DNA from: Marinobacter nanhaiticus D15-8W
GTDB taxonomy: Bacteria > Pseudomonadota > Gammaproteobacteria > Pseudomonadales > Oleiphilaceae
Reading direction: 5' to 3'
NCBI RefSeq assembly: GCF_036511935.1
Contig: NZ_AP028878.1
Span: forward strand, 2,356,001-2,420,000
Length of the DNA: 64,000 nucleotides
Shown: positions 55,206 through 64,000 of the stretch, one piece after another
Layout: each line of letters starts with the position of its first letter
Numbering within the stretch: the first letter of the stretch is position 1
Notes under the pieces: generated by a model
What the model was told of the DNA's origin: nothing
The model's input: the letters and a program-made list of their open reading frames with translations, nothing else
Database searches by the model: none
Position numbers and translations under genes: made by a program

Positions 55206-56009
55206 GTGAAATCGTCAAGTAGTACTGTTCTGGTCGCCAGATTGCTTTTGCTTTTCGGCTTACTCTCGCTGGCCGGTTGTGTCACCACGACCAATAGTCC
55301 GTTCGCTCGGGAGGCTGACCAACAGAAGGCGGTCAAGAACTACGTTCGGCTCGGGACAGCCTATATAAGCCAGGGTAATTACGACCGCGCCCGCGACCAT
55401 TTACAACGTGCGCTGCAGATCGACCCGGACAGCCCAGGGGCGCTTTCGGCAATGGGGTTGATCTATCAGCAGGAAGGTGAGGAAGAGCTGGCCGAGCAGT
55501 CATTTCGTAAGGCGATCGACAGCGATGGCGGCTACACAAGAGGTCGGCTCTTCTACGGGGCCTTCCTGTATGGTCAGGGACGCTATGGAGACGCTCGAGA
55601 GCAGTTCAGCCGGGCGTCGAAAGATACCGATTTCGAAGACCGCGGGGCGATCTTCTACAATCTGGGTCGCACGCAGGACCAGTTGGGCCAGCATGATGCG
55701 GCTGTCAAAAGCTACCGTCGCGCCGTCGAACTTACCCGGAATAATGCCAACTACCTGCTAGCGTTGTCCACATCCCTGATAGAGCAGGGAAACTATGACG
55801 ATGCGCAGCGTTACTATAGCCGTTTGGCGGGCATGATCCAGCGGGATTCGAAGTTGACCCATTCGCCGGACAGTTTGCTGACGGGCCTCAAACTCGCTCA
55901 TTACTATGGTGATCAGCATCGGGAAGCCAGCCTGGCTTTACTTCTCCGCAACCAATATCCAGAATCAGAACAACTCAAACAGTACAGAGCACTGATTTCG
56001 AATGAATAA
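55206..56009 (+). CDS. pilF: Type IV pilus biogenesis/stability lipoprotein PilF (PilW)
   Basis: Pilotin for the PilQ secretin. 267 residues with lipobox LAGC (Cys25) and then at least five TPR-like helical repeats, such as YVRLGTAYISQGNYDRARDHL and AMGLIYQQEGEEELAEQSF. The start is GTG 55206 with AAGGA upstream. The order rlmN-pilF-rodZ-ispG-hisS is conserved in Pseudomonas. It overlaps rodZ by 8 bases. Confidence 0.92.
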   Translation: MKSSSSTVLVARLLLLFGLLSLAGCVTTTNSPFAREADQQKAVKNYVRLGTAYISQGNYDRARDHLQRALQIDPDSPGALSAMGLIYQQEGEEELAEQSFRKAIDSDGGYTRGRLFYGAFLYGQGRYGDAREQFSRASKDTDFEDRGAIFYNLGRTQDQLGQHDAAVKSYRRAVELTRNNANYLLALSTSLIEQGNYDDAQRYYSRLAGMIQRDSKLTHSPDSLLTGLKLAHYYGDQHREASLALLLRNQYPESEQLKQYRALISNE

Positions 56010-57174
56010 TGATGATGCCCAGAGACCACCGGAAGCGCCAGCGCTGAACGGAGAAGTCGGGAATCAGCTGCGGAAGGCGCGCGAGGCCAAGGGTATGTCC
56101 GTTGCCCAGGTGGCGGATGCCCAGCACCTGCGCCCGTCCGTTATCCAGGCGATTGAAGAAGGTCAATACGAGAAGATTGGCAGCGAGCTCTTTCTGAAGG
56201 GCTATGTCAGAACCTACGCCGAGCAGGTTGGTCTGAATCCAGCGGAGGTTATCGAGGCGCTGGACTGGGAACTTGAACCCATGCGCCAGCAGGCCGAAGA
56301 AGAACGGCATGAGAACCCGCTCGAGAATATAGAACGGCGCAAGCAGAGAAAACGCAGGGTCGCCCGGTGGGTTATGCTCTCTCTCCTTTTGGTTGCAGTC
56401 GTTGGTGTGGGTATTCGCCTGCTGGACAGTAACATGCTTCCCATCGGAGATTGGGTAGGCGGTAATCCGCCTGAAACCGTCGACGAACAGAGCGAAGGGC
56501 CGGCTACCGACGATTCGTCATCAATGGAGTCTGGTGCCGACGAGGAGCCGGCCCAGGGCCCGGACGAGGACGTGGCTGGCGTTACGAGCGGTGCTGAGGC
56601 GCCCGTCAGTCCGGAAGAAGACGTCTCAGCGACGGACAGCGCCACGATGTCGCCTGAGCCCGAAGCTGTCTCCCAGCCGGAAGCTCGATCGGAAGGTCAA
56701 TTCGAAGAGAGTGCCGCAGTGCCGGCGCAACCGGAAACGCCGTCGACCGAGGCGGAGCCATCCGAGGCTGCGACACCGCAGGAAGAACCGCTGGTGACGT
56801 CACCGGTGCAGGATGAACAGAATGAGCAGGCGCAAGGCGCCGATATTGCTGAAGCCCAAGACACAGCATCCGAGACCGAAACTGCCGACGAGGTAACCAC
56901 TCCCCCGGAAGAACCCGACGCCACGGCTGACGCGGATGTCCTTTCCGCCAATTTTACCGGCGATTGCTGGGTTTCGGTGGAAAATGGAGCGGGGCAGACG
57001 GTGATCGCCTCGCTGAAACGTGCCGGTGATAACCTGAGATATGAAGGGCAGGGGCCATTCCGGGTTGTGCTTGGCGCCGCGGACGCGGCGACGTTGAATT
57101 TTAATGGTGAGGTTGTCGACCTGTCGCGCTATCCCGCGCCCAATAATCGGGTCGCCCTGACATTGGGAAACTGA
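56002..57174 (+). CDS. rodZ: Cytoskeleton protein RodZ
   Basis: Links MreB to the cell-wall elongation machinery. 390 residues: a cytoplasmic helix-turn-helix domain (about 20-90, QLRKAREAKGMSVAQVADAQHL), one membrane helix near 122-143, a long Glu/Pro/Ala-rich periplasmic linker (about 150-310), and the C-terminal DUF4115 domain starting near TGDCWVSVENGAGQTVIA. All three RodZ parts are present. The start overlaps the end of pilF. Confidence 0.93.
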   Translation: MNNDDAQRPPEAPALNGEVGNQLRKAREAKGMSVAQVADAQHLRPSVIQAIEEGQYEKIGSELFLKGYVRTYAEQVGLNPAEVIEALDWELEPMRQQAEEERHENPLENIERRKQRKRRVARWVMLSLLLVAVVGVGIRLLDSNMLPIGDWVGGNPPETVDEQSEGPATDDSSSMESGADEEPAQGPDEDVAGVTSGAEAPVSPEEDVSATDSATMSPEPEAVSQPEARSEGQFEESAAVPAQPETPSTEAEPSEAATPQEEPLVTSPVQDEQNEQAQGADIAEAQDTASETETADEVTTPPEEPDATADADVLSANFTGDCWVSVENGAGQTVIASLKRAGDNLRYEGQGPFRVVLGAADAATLNFNGEVVDLSRYPAPNNRVALTLGN

Positions 57175-57198
57175 TCCAGAATACGGTTCCAGGACGCT

Positions 57199-58317
57199 AT
57201 GAAACACGAATCTCCGATCAAGAGACGTAAATCCCGCAAGATTCACGTTGGCTCGGTGCCTGTAGGTGGCGACGCGCCGATTGCGGTGCAAAGCATGACT
57301 AACACCGAAACTTGCGATGTGAATGCAACAGTGGCACAGATTGAGGCCCTGCAGCAGGCAGGCGCCGATATCGTACGTGTGTCGGTACCGACAATGGATG
57401 CGGCGGAAGCCTTTTCGAAGATCCGTCAGCGCGTTTCGGTACCTTTGGTAGCGGATATCCATTTCGACTACAAGATCGCACTCAAGGTGGCCGAATACGG
57501 CGTTGACTGTTTGCGCATCAACCCCGGGAATATAGGCCGGGAAGATCGCGTGCGGGCGGTGATCGATGCGGCAAAGGACCGCAACATCCCTATCCGGATC
57601 GGCGTCAATGCTGGCTCGCTGGAAAAGGACCTGCAGAAGAAATACGGCGAGCCCACGCCCGAAGCACTGGTCGAGTCGGCGATGCGTCATATCGACATCC
57701 TCGATCGCCACGACTTTCAGGACTTCAAGGTCAGTCTGAAGGCCTCCGAGGTGTTCATGACGGTCGCCGCCTATCGCCAGATAGCCTCGCAAATCGAACA
57801 GCCCCTGCATCTGGGCATTACCGAAGCGGGGGGCTTCCGGTCTGGCACGGTGAAGTCGTCGATTGGCCTCGGTATGCTGCTGATGGACGGCATTGGGGAC
57901 ACCATCCGTGTTTCGCTGGCAGCCGACCCCGTGCAGGAAATCAAGGTTGGCTACGACATTCTCAAGAGCCTGCGCCTGCGCGCTCGAGGTATCAATTTCG
58001 TAGCCTGCCCAAGCTGCTCACGCCAGAATTTTGATGTGATCCAGACCATGAACGACCTGGAAGCCCGTCTCGAGGATGTGAATACCTCCCTGGATGTGGC
58101 CATCATCGGCTGTGTGGTCAACGGCCCCGGTGAGGCCAAGGAAGCCGATCTCGGCCTGACCGGCGGTAGCCCGCGCAACCTGCTCTATCTCGATGGGAAG
58201 CCCAACCAGAAGCTCGACAACGAGAATTTGGTGGACAGTCTGGAACGCCTCATCCGGGAAGAAGTGGAACGTCGCAAAGAGCGCGAGGCTGCCGTTATTG
58301 CCCGGACACACGATTAA
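57199..58317 (+). CDS. ispG: 4-hydroxy-3-methylbut-2-en-1-yl diphosphate synthase (flavodoxin)
   Basis: [4Fe-4S] enzyme of the MEP isoprenoid pathway. 372 residues, the same as E. coli IspG. Cluster ligands Cys270, Cys273 (CPSC) and Cys305 ([11 protein letters not shown]), with Glu312, sit at the same numbers as in E. coli. [28 protein letters not shown] is the start. It needs a working Fe-S assembly route, notable because the isc scaffold genes are missing upstream. Confidence 0.97.
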   Translation: MKHESPIKRRKSRKIHVGSVPVGGDAPIAVQSMTNTETCDVNATVAQIEALQQAGADIVRVSVPTMDAAEAFSKIRQRVSVPLVADIHFDYKIALKVAEYGVDCLRINPGNIGREDRVRAVIDAAKDRNIPIRIGVNAGSLEKDLQKKYGEPTPEALVESAMRHIDILDRHDFQDFKVSLKASEVFMTVAAYRQIASQIEQPLHLGITEAGGFRSGTVKSSIGLGMLLMDGIGDTIRVSLAADPVQEIKVGYDILKSLRLRARGINFVACPSCSRQNFDVIQTMNDLEARLEDVNTSLDVAIIGCVVNGPGEAKEADLGLTGGSPRNLLYLDGKPNQKLDNENLVDSLERLIREEVERRKEREAAVIARTHD

Positions 58318-58424
58318 CCAAGACGGGTTCGGGCTGACCTGATTCATGCTCACTTCCGGCCAGGCTTGTCTGGCCCGGCCAAGTTCCCGCTGTTTTAACC
58401 TCAAGTATTCGATTGGAAAGAACC

Positions 58425-59702
58425 TTGGCAAAAATCAAAGCAATTCGAGGGATGAATGACATCCTGCCGGATCAATCACCGATCTGGCAGCATCTGGAGC
58501 GGACGGTAGGGCGCGTACTCCGAGGCTACGGCTACCAAGAGATCCGCATGCCTATCGTCGAGCAGACCGAGCTGTTCAAGCGTTCCATCGGCGAGGTGAC
58601 CGACATCGTCGAGAAGGAAATGTACACCTTCGACGATCGCAACGGCGATAGCCTCACGCTGCGCCCGGAGGGCACAGCCGGCTGCGTCCGCGCAGGTGAG
58701 GAGCATGGGCTGCTCTTTAACCAGACCCGAAAGCTCTGGTATGCCGGTCCGATGTTCCGGCACGAGCGACCGCAGAAGGGACGCTACCGCCAATTCCACC
58801 AGATCGGTGTCGAATGCTTCGGGATGAATGGCCCGGATATCGATGCTGAACTCCTGATCATGACGGCCCGACTCTGGAAAGAACTGGGGTTGGGAGAGCA
58901 TGTTCGCCTGGAAATCAACTCCATCGGCACGTCTGAGTCCCGCAAGGCCTTCCGAGCGGCTTTGGTCGACTACCTCTCCGGATTCCGAGATCAGCTGGAC
59001 GAAGATAGCAAGCGTCGGCTCGAAACCAATCCGCTGCGCATTCTCGATTCCAAGGTTCCTGAAACGCAGGCGATTCTAAAGGACGCACCGGATCTTGCAG
59101 AATTCCTGGATGAGGATTCCCGGGCCCATTTCGTCGGTTTGCAGCAGCGGTTGGACCTGGCGGATGTTCCGTACACCATCAATTCCCGCCTGGTCCGTGG
59201 TCTCGACTATTACGGAAAGACCGTATTCGAGTGGGTCACTGAAAGCCTTGGAGCCCAGGGTACAGTCTGTGCCGGCGGTCGTTATGATGGCCTGGTGGAA
59301 CAGCTTGGCGGTAAATCGACACCGGCAGTGGGCTTTGCCATGGGTATTGAGCGCCTGGTGTTGATGCTGGACACGCTCGGTGTCGTTCCGCAAACCGTCA
59401 ACAGCGATGCGGATCTCTATGTCATGGGGATGGGGGAGGCCGGAGAAGCCGACGCCTTGCGGGTTTCCGAGATGCTGCGTGATGCCATGCCTGAGCGCAT
59501 TATCATGACCCATTGCGGTGGGGGTAGCTTCAAGAGCCAGATGAAAAAGGCCGATCGCAGTGGTGCGCGCTTTGGACTGCTTATCGGTGAGGATGAAGTG
59601 GCGTCCAGGACGGTGAGCGTCAAACCCCTGCGTAGCGAAGGCGAGCAACGGTCGGTCGACCAGGCTGATCTCGCCGCGACCGTGGCTGAATTGCTGGGCT
59701 GA
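58425..59702 (+). CDS. hisS: Histidyl-tRNA synthetase
   Basis: Class II aminoacyl-tRNA synthetase. Start TTG 58425 gives [12 protein letters not shown], which aligns with E. coli MAKNIQAIRGMND and a length of 425 (E. coli 424); GGAAAG lies 4 bases before. A TTG at 58413 would add four residues. Motif 2 is in [16 protein letters not shown], and the histidine motifs RPEGTAG and [15 protein letters not shown] are present. The C-terminal anticodon domain is complete. No ATG start keeps the conserved N-terminus. Confidence 0.95.
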   Translation: MAKIKAIRGMNDILPDQSPIWQHLERTVGRVLRGYGYQEIRMPIVEQTELFKRSIGEVTDIVEKEMYTFDDRNGDSLTLRPEGTAGCVRAGEEHGLLFNQTRKLWYAGPMFRHERPQKGRYRQFHQIGVECFGMNGPDIDAELLIMTARLWKELGLGEHVRLEINSIGTSESRKAFRAALVDYLSGFRDQLDEDSKRRLETNPLRILDSKVPETQAILKDAPDLAEFLDEDSRAHFVGLQQRLDLADVPYTINSRLVRGLDYYGKTVFEWVTESLGAQGTVCAGGRYDGLVEQLGGKSTPAVGFAMGIERLVLMLDTLGVVPQTVNSDADLYVMGMGEAGEADALRVSEMLRDAMPERIIMTHCGGGSFKSQMKKADRSGARFGLLIGEDEVASRTVSVKPLRSEGEQRSVDQADLAATVAELLG

Positions 59703-59751
59703 TTGATTGGTCCGGAACTAACCGTTTATCGATTTTTACGGGAGACATAAC

Positions 59752-60402
59752 GTGGAACTGCGTACCGAAGAAGAACAAGTTGCAGCGATCAAGGACTGGT
59801 GGAAGAAGAATGGCGGCGCATTGCTGATCGGCATCGGTGCAGCCCTGGCCATCGTCTTCGGTTGGCAGGCCTGGCAGAACCACCAGGCCGAAGAGCTGAG
59901 CCTCGCGGCTTCCAAGTATCAACAGCTGCTTACTGCGGTTAACCAGCCCGAGAACGAGGAGCAGGAAAAAACGATCGGCTTCGTCGCTAACCAGCTGCAG
60001 GACGAGCACGAGGACAGCCCTTACGCAGTCTACGGTACGTTGATACTGGCCTCTCACCAATTTTCCGAGAAGGGCGATCCGCAGGCTGCCGTGGACAGCT
60101 ACAAGTGGGCACTGGCCCGTGCGCCGGAAGGTGCGCTCAAGACCGTCATCAATCAGCGCCTGGCGCAGGCACAGTTTGCGGCAGAAGAATCTGATGCCGC
60201 GTTGGAAACCCTGCGTTCGGTCGAAGATCCAGGCGAATTCAAGGCGCTTTATTCCGAGCTGGAAGGCGATATCCTGCGGGCGCAGGGCGACATGGAAGGC
60301 GCGCGTGAGGCCTACCTCGCGGCCCGTGAGGCATCGGGTCCGGCACCGAATCCAATCCTAGAGTTGAAGATGGCCGATATGGCAATTGGGGAGGATGCTT
60401 GA
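59752..60402 (+). CDS. yfgM: YfgM family SecYEG-associated TPR protein
   Basis: Inner-membrane protein with an N-terminal anchor and a periplasmic tetratricopeptide-like domain; in E. coli, YfgM works with PpiD at the translocon exit. 216 residues: TEEEQVAAIKDWWKKNGGAL, membrane helix about 21-40, then helical repeats such as ASKYQQLLTAVNQ. GTG start 59752 with GGGAGA. It overlaps the bamB start. Confidence 0.9.
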   Translation: MELRTEEEQVAAIKDWWKKNGGALLIGIGAALAIVFGWQAWQNHQAEELSLAASKYQQLLTAVNQPENEEQEKTIGFVANQLQDEHEDSPYAVYGTLILASHQFSEKGDPQAAVDSYKWALARAPEGALKTVINQRLAQAQFAAEESDAALETLRSVEDPGEFKALYSELEGDILRAQGDMEGAREAYLAAREASGPAPNPILELKMADMAIGEDA

Positions 60403-61565
60403 TGCCCCTGGGCGCACGCCATATTCGATATGTTGTTCTGGGAGCTGGTCTGGCGGGTCTACTTGCCGGATGTAGTTCCAACGACACCTTCGAACAGCCC
60501 AATCCGCTTCCGGAAATCGAAAGTACGGTCTGGCTGGAGGAAGTATGGGATACCTCCATCGGCGACGGCCATGACGAGCAACTGCTGTTCCTGCAGCCGG
60601 CCCTGTCCGGGGGCGAGTTGTTCGCCGTATCTGCGGATGGCGAACTGGCGTCCCTTAACCCTGAGACTGGCGAGTACAACTGGGAAAGAGATCTCGATCG
60701 CCAGGTCATTGCCGGTGTCGGCGCAGACAGTGAAAACCTATACCTGGGAACCCGCGATGGTGCCTTGCTGGCGTTGACACGGGATGGCGAGGGCGATCGT
60801 TGGGCCGTTGAGCTGCCCAGTGAAATTCTGGCGCCGCCCCAGTCTAACGGCTCAGTGGTCGTCATCCAGACCATCGATGGCAAGGCTATGGCCTTCGATG
60901 TGAAGACTGGCGAGAAGCGTTGGCAATACGATGGCGTGATCCCGGTGTTGAGTTTCCGTGGTAACGCCACGCCGTGGGTTGGGCCGGAAGTCACTTTGGT
61001 GGCATTTGCCAGTGGCCAGGTCGTTGCGCTGCTGTCGGAGACGGGCCAGCCGCTCTGGCAGTATGCTGTGGGCGAACCAGCGGGCCGAACAGAGCTGGAG
61101 CGCCTGGTTGACGTGGATGCCAGTCCCGTGGTCCGTGACGGCGTGGTTTACGTGACAGGTTACCAGGGGCATGTCGCTGCGGTCGACCTGAGGAGCGGTC
61201 AGGAGATCTGGCGGCGCCCGGCCAGCAGTTTCCAGGCGCCCGCGCTGGACTATGGCAATGTCTATATCTCGGGCTCTAACGGCGTCATTACCGCCTACAA
61301 CCTGTTCAATCGCCAGGAACTGTGGGCACAGGATAGCCTCCAATGGCGCCAGACCACGGGGCTGTTGCCGGTGGAAGGGTATCTGCTGACCGGCGATTTC
61401 GAAGGCTATGTCCATATCCTGTCCCAGCTTGATGGCTCCTTACAGGGTCAGAAGCAGATCGACGAGGAAGGACTTCGGGTACCCATGATGCTGAACGACG
61501 GTCTGATCTATATTTATGGCAACGGTGGCGAATTGGATGCCTATCGCCTCCAGGAAGCCGAGTAA
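60402..61565 (+). CDS. bamB: Outer membrane protein assembly factor BamB
   Basis: Lipoprotein of the BAM complex. 387-388 residues. Lipobox LLAGC (Cys24), followed by an eight-bladed beta-propeller of PQQ-like repeats, such as GELASLNPETGEYNWERDL, GKAMAFDVKTGEKRWQY and GHVAAVDLRSGQEIWRR. ATG 60402 overlaps the yfgM stop; a TTG at 60399 is one codon earlier. Order hisS-yfgM-bamB-der is conserved. Confidence 0.95.
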   Translation: MPLGARHIRYVVLGAGLAGLLAGCSSNDTFEQPNPLPEIESTVWLEEVWDTSIGDGHDEQLLFLQPALSGGELFAVSADGELASLNPETGEYNWERDLDRQVIAGVGADSENLYLGTRDGALLALTRDGEGDRWAVELPSEILAPPQSNGSVVVIQTIDGKAMAFDVKTGEKRWQYDGVIPVLSFRGNATPWVGPEVTLVAFASGQVVALLSETGQPLWQYAVGEPAGRTELERLVDVDASPVVRDGVVYVTGYQGHVAAVDLRSGQEIWRRPASSFQAPALDYGNVYISGSNGVITAYNLFNRQELWAQDSLQWRQTTGLLPVEGYLLTGDFEGYVHILSQLDGSLQGQKQIDEEGLRVPMMLNDGLIYIYGNGGELDAYRLQEAE

Positions 61566-61634
61566 TCCATAGCGGATGCGAAGGATCGTGAATCCGACGC
61601 ATCCGCGCCCAATACTCCTGATGACGAACGCTCT

Positions 61635-63053
61635 ATGACGCCTGTAATTGCTCTGGTTGGACGGCCCAATGTCGGCAAGTCGACCCTGTTCAACCAGATG
61701 ACCCGATCCAGGGATGCCCTGGTCGCTGACTTCGCGGGCCTTACCCGGGACCGTAAGTACGGTGAGGGCAATTTTGAGGGCCAGCGTTTTATCGTGATCG
61801 ATACCGGCGGCCTGAGCGGTGAAGAGCAGGGCATCGATGCAGAAATGGCACGCCAGTCCCTGATGGCGGTGGAAGAGGCGGACATCGTACTCTTCCTCGT
61901 CGACGGTCGAGCCGGTCTGACATCCGGTGACGAACTCATTGCCAACCAACTACGCCGTTCGGGCAAGCCGGCGCACCTGGTGGTCAACAAGACCGACGGG
62001 CAAGATCCGGATATGGCTGCCGCAGACTTCTATCAATTGGGGTTTGAATCGGTCTACCTGATCGCCGCGTCCCACAACCGCGGAATCCGTTCGATGCTCG
62101 AACACCTGCTGCCTGCAGCGGAAGAGGTCGAGGAGGATATTGCCGAGCGCTATCCTGGCATCCGGATCGGCATCGTTGGCCGCCCTAATGTCGGCAAGTC
62201 CACCCTGGTGAATCGCATGCTCGGTGAAGAGCGTGTGGTGGTCTACGATATGCCAGGAACCACTCGCGACAGTATCTACATTCCCTACGAACGACTCGGC
62301 GAGCAGTACACGCTGATCGATACCGCTGGTGTCAGACGCCGCAAGAGCGTCAAGGAGACCGTGGAAAAGTTCTCAATCATCAAAACCCTCCAGGCCATTG
62401 AGGACGCCCATGTGGTGATCCTGGTGATTGACGCGCGAGAAGGGTTGGTGGATCAGGATCTACACCTTATCGGCTTCGTCCTGGATGCGGGTCGCTCGCT
62501 TGTCATTGCCGTGAATAAATGGGACGGCATGGACGGTGAGCAGCGGGGCCGGGTCAAGGAGCAGCTCGCACGCCGGCTCGAGTTTATCGACTACGCAGAC
62601 AAGCATTTTATTTCTGCGCTGCATGGCTCGGGCGTCGGGGTGATGTATGACTCGGTGAAGGTGTGCTACGAATCGGCGATGGCCAAGTGGCCAACCAACC
62701 GCCTGACGGCAATCCTCGAGGATGCGCTGACCCAGCACCAGCCGCCGCTGGTGAACGGTCGCCGTATAAAGCTGCGCTATGCCCACCAGGGGGGCTCTAA
62801 TCCGCCTCTCATTGTGGTGCATGGCAACCAGACCAATGCCTTGCCCGGAGCTTACAAACGCTACCTCGAAAACACCTTCCGGCGAGTGCTGGACGTCCAC
62901 GGAGCACCTATCCGCTTCGAGTTCCGGTCTGGCGAGAACCCTTATGCCGGAAAGGTGAATCGTCTGACGCCGCGTCAGCAGGCGAAGAAGCGCCGTATGA
63001 TGCAGCATGTGCGAAAGACGAAGAAGAAGGAGAAGCTTAAGAAGTCGCGCTGA
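61635..63053 (+). CDS. der: Ribosome biogenesis GTPase Der (EngA)
   Basis: Double-GTPase for 50S subunit maturation. 472 residues with two G domains: P-loops GRPNVGKST at 9-17 and 182-190, NKTDGQD and NKWDGMD as G4 motifs, DTGG and DTAGVRRR as G3, and a C-terminal KH-like domain ending in a basic tail rich in Lys and Arg ([15 protein letters not shown]). Confidence 0.97.
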   Translation: MTPVIALVGRPNVGKSTLFNQMTRSRDALVADFAGLTRDRKYGEGNFEGQRFIVIDTGGLSGEEQGIDAEMARQSLMAVEEADIVLFLVDGRAGLTSGDELIANQLRRSGKPAHLVVNKTDGQDPDMAAADFYQLGFESVYLIAASHNRGIRSMLEHLLPAAEEVEEDIAERYPGIRIGIVGRPNVGKSTLVNRMLGEERVVVYDMPGTTRDSIYIPYERLGEQYTLIDTAGVRRRKSVKETVEKFSIIKTLQAIEDAHVVILVIDAREGLVDQDLHLIGFVLDAGRSLVIAVNKWDGMDGEQRGRVKEQLARRLEFIDYADKHFISALHGSGVGVMYDSVKVCYESAMAKWPTNRLTAILEDALTQHQPPLVNGRRIKLRYAHQGGSNPPLIVVHGNQTNALPGAYKRYLENTFRRVLDVHGAPIRFEFRSGENPYAGKVNRLTPRQQAKKRRMMQHVRKTKKKEKLKKSR

Positions 63054-63103
63054 TTCCAGTGGTTCGACGATTTAATTCGAACTTAGGGTTAGGACAATAG
63101 TTC

Positions 63104-63151
63104 GGGGCACTCTCAGTGCCCCTCGGCTTTGGGGCAGCCATGGGGCTGCCC
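63104..63151. terminator. Hairpins between convergent der and pta
   Basis: GGGGCAC/GTGCCCC (63104-63122) and GGGCAGCC/GGGCTGCCC (about 63133-63150) form two stems in the 106-base gap. Neither has a clean T run on the plus side. They probably end der and pta transcripts. Confidence 0.5.
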
Positions 63152-63159
63152 TTACGACC

Positions 63160-64000
63160 TTAGGCGTCAGAGGCATCCTGCGCCTGGCTGCCTCCTTGTT
63201 CCATATCTTCGACTTGTCGGGCCTGTACGGCGGTCAATGCAATGGTGAACACGATATCCTCGACGAGTGCGCCTCGTGAGAGGTCGTTCACCGGCTTCCT
63301 CAAACCTTGCAGCATGGGCCCGATACTCACCACGTTGGCGCTGCGCTGAACCGCCTTGTAAGTGGTGTTACCGGTGTTCAGGTCCGGGAATATAAAGACG
63401 GTCGCCTTACCTGCAACCGGGCTGTCCGGTGCTTTGCTCTTGGCTACGCTTTCATTGGCTGCGGCGTCATATTGAAGCGGACCATCGATGATCAGATCCG
63501 GACATCTTTCCTTTGCGATGCGCGTCGCCTCGCGGACTTTTTCGACATCTGCTCCTGAGCCGGATTTTCCAGTGCTATAGCTGATCATGGCAACCCTCGG
63601 CTCGATGCCGAACGTTTGCGCCGATTCCGCGCTTTGGATCGCAATATCGGCAAGCTCTTCGGCATTCGGGTCCGGGTTGATAGCGCAATCGCCGTACACC
63701 AGGACCTGCTCCGGCAAACACATGAAGAAGACCGAGGATACGACTTTGGCGGATTCATGGGTCTTGATCAGCTGCAGGGCGGGCCGCACGGTGTTGGCAG
63801 TGGTATGCACCGCGCCAGATACGAGCCCGTCCACTTCGCCCTGGGCGACCATCATCGTCGCAAGGACAACATTGTCCTCTAGCTGGGCTTCAGCCATGTC
63901 GCGCGCTAGACCCTTATGTTTGCGCAGTTCCACCATGGGGCTGATGTAGTTGTCACGCACCTCGTCCGGATCGACGATTTCCAGGTCCTCGGGCAGGGTG
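63160..64000 (-). CDS. pta: Phosphate acetyltransferase, N-terminal part missing at window edge
   Basis: Interconverts acetyl-CoA and acetyl phosphate. The frame runs off the right edge; the visible 280 residues are the C-terminal PTA_PTB catalytic domain. [68 protein letters not shown] and [18 protein letters not shown] are diagnostic. Order and completeness of the N-terminal DRTGG-type region cannot be judged. An acetate kinase gene would be expected beyond the edge. Confidence 0.93.
   Translation of the reverse strand, partial: TLPEDLEIVDPDEVRDNYISPMVELRKHKGLARDMAEAQLEDNVVLATMMVAQGEVDGLVSGAVHTTANTVRPALQLIKTHESAKVVSSVFFMCLPEQVLVYGDCAINPDPNAEELADIAIQSAESAQTFGIEPRVAMISYSTGKSGSGADVEKVREATRIAKERCPDLIIDGPLQYDAAANESVAKSKAPDSPVAGKATVFIFPDLNTGNTTYKAVQRSANVVSIGPMLQGLRKPVNDLSRGALVEDIVFTIALTAVQARQVEDMEQGGSQAQDASDA

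Overview
The window reads as a GC-rich chromosomal segment of a free-living gammaproteobacterium. Gene content and order fit the Marinobacter/Pseudomonas-like lineage: comEC-exbBD-msbA-lpxK-ycaR-kdsB-ptp-murB, tRNA-Leu-queA-tgt-yajC-secDF, a suhB-type gene facing trmJ-cysE-iscRS, then ndk-rlmN-pilF-rodZ-ispG-hisS-yfgM-bamB-der. A split class II ribonucleotide reductase, MASE2-type CyaB, a FilA-like DUF6160 protein and sigma-54 flagellar promoters point the same way. The species assignment is inference. I see no phage, IS element, CRISPR array or plasmid functions.

Layout. 1-8290: end of comEC, then an envelope run (ExbB/ExbD, MsbA, LpxK, Trm112-like, KdsB, LMW phosphatase, MurB) for lipid A/Kdo export and peptidoglycan precursors. 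8415-11303 (minus): nrdJa-nrdJb behind a long leader with two candidate NrdR boxes. 11870-12682: FilA-like secreted protein. 12794-15474 (minus): three-gene TrpXYZ-like ABC importer. 15687-18731: zinc-ribbon membrane protein, acyl-CoA synthetase, YiiD-type thioesterase. 18769-21558 (minus): iron permease and binding protein. 21836-25540: PilZ protein, two unknown lipoproteins and a strongly degenerate HD-GYP protein. 25819-30981: yadGH exporter, queF, cyaB, an Mpo1-like protein, a YdjA-type nitroreductase.

31111-42899 is a complete flgBCDEFGHIJKL rod-hook cluster with two clear sigma-54 promoters, one before flgB and one before flgF. After tRNA-Leu(CAA) come queuosine genes queA-tgt and the yajC-secD-secF translocase accessory genes. 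On the minus strand lies a SuhB-family protein that has lost its catalytic metal ligands. Next are trmJ, cysE and an isc locus reduced to iscR and iscS: iscU, iscA, hscB, hscA and fdx, which normally separate iscS from ndk in relatives, are absent, and IscS lacks its IscU-contacting C-terminal tail. The window ends with ndk to der and a partial pta on the minus strand.

The strongest unusual signals are the stripped isc locus with a tail-less IscS (51602-53548), the catalytically dead SuhB at the orthologous suhB position (48974-49774), and the HD-GYP protein whose HD dyad and GYP region are both replaced (22990-24339).
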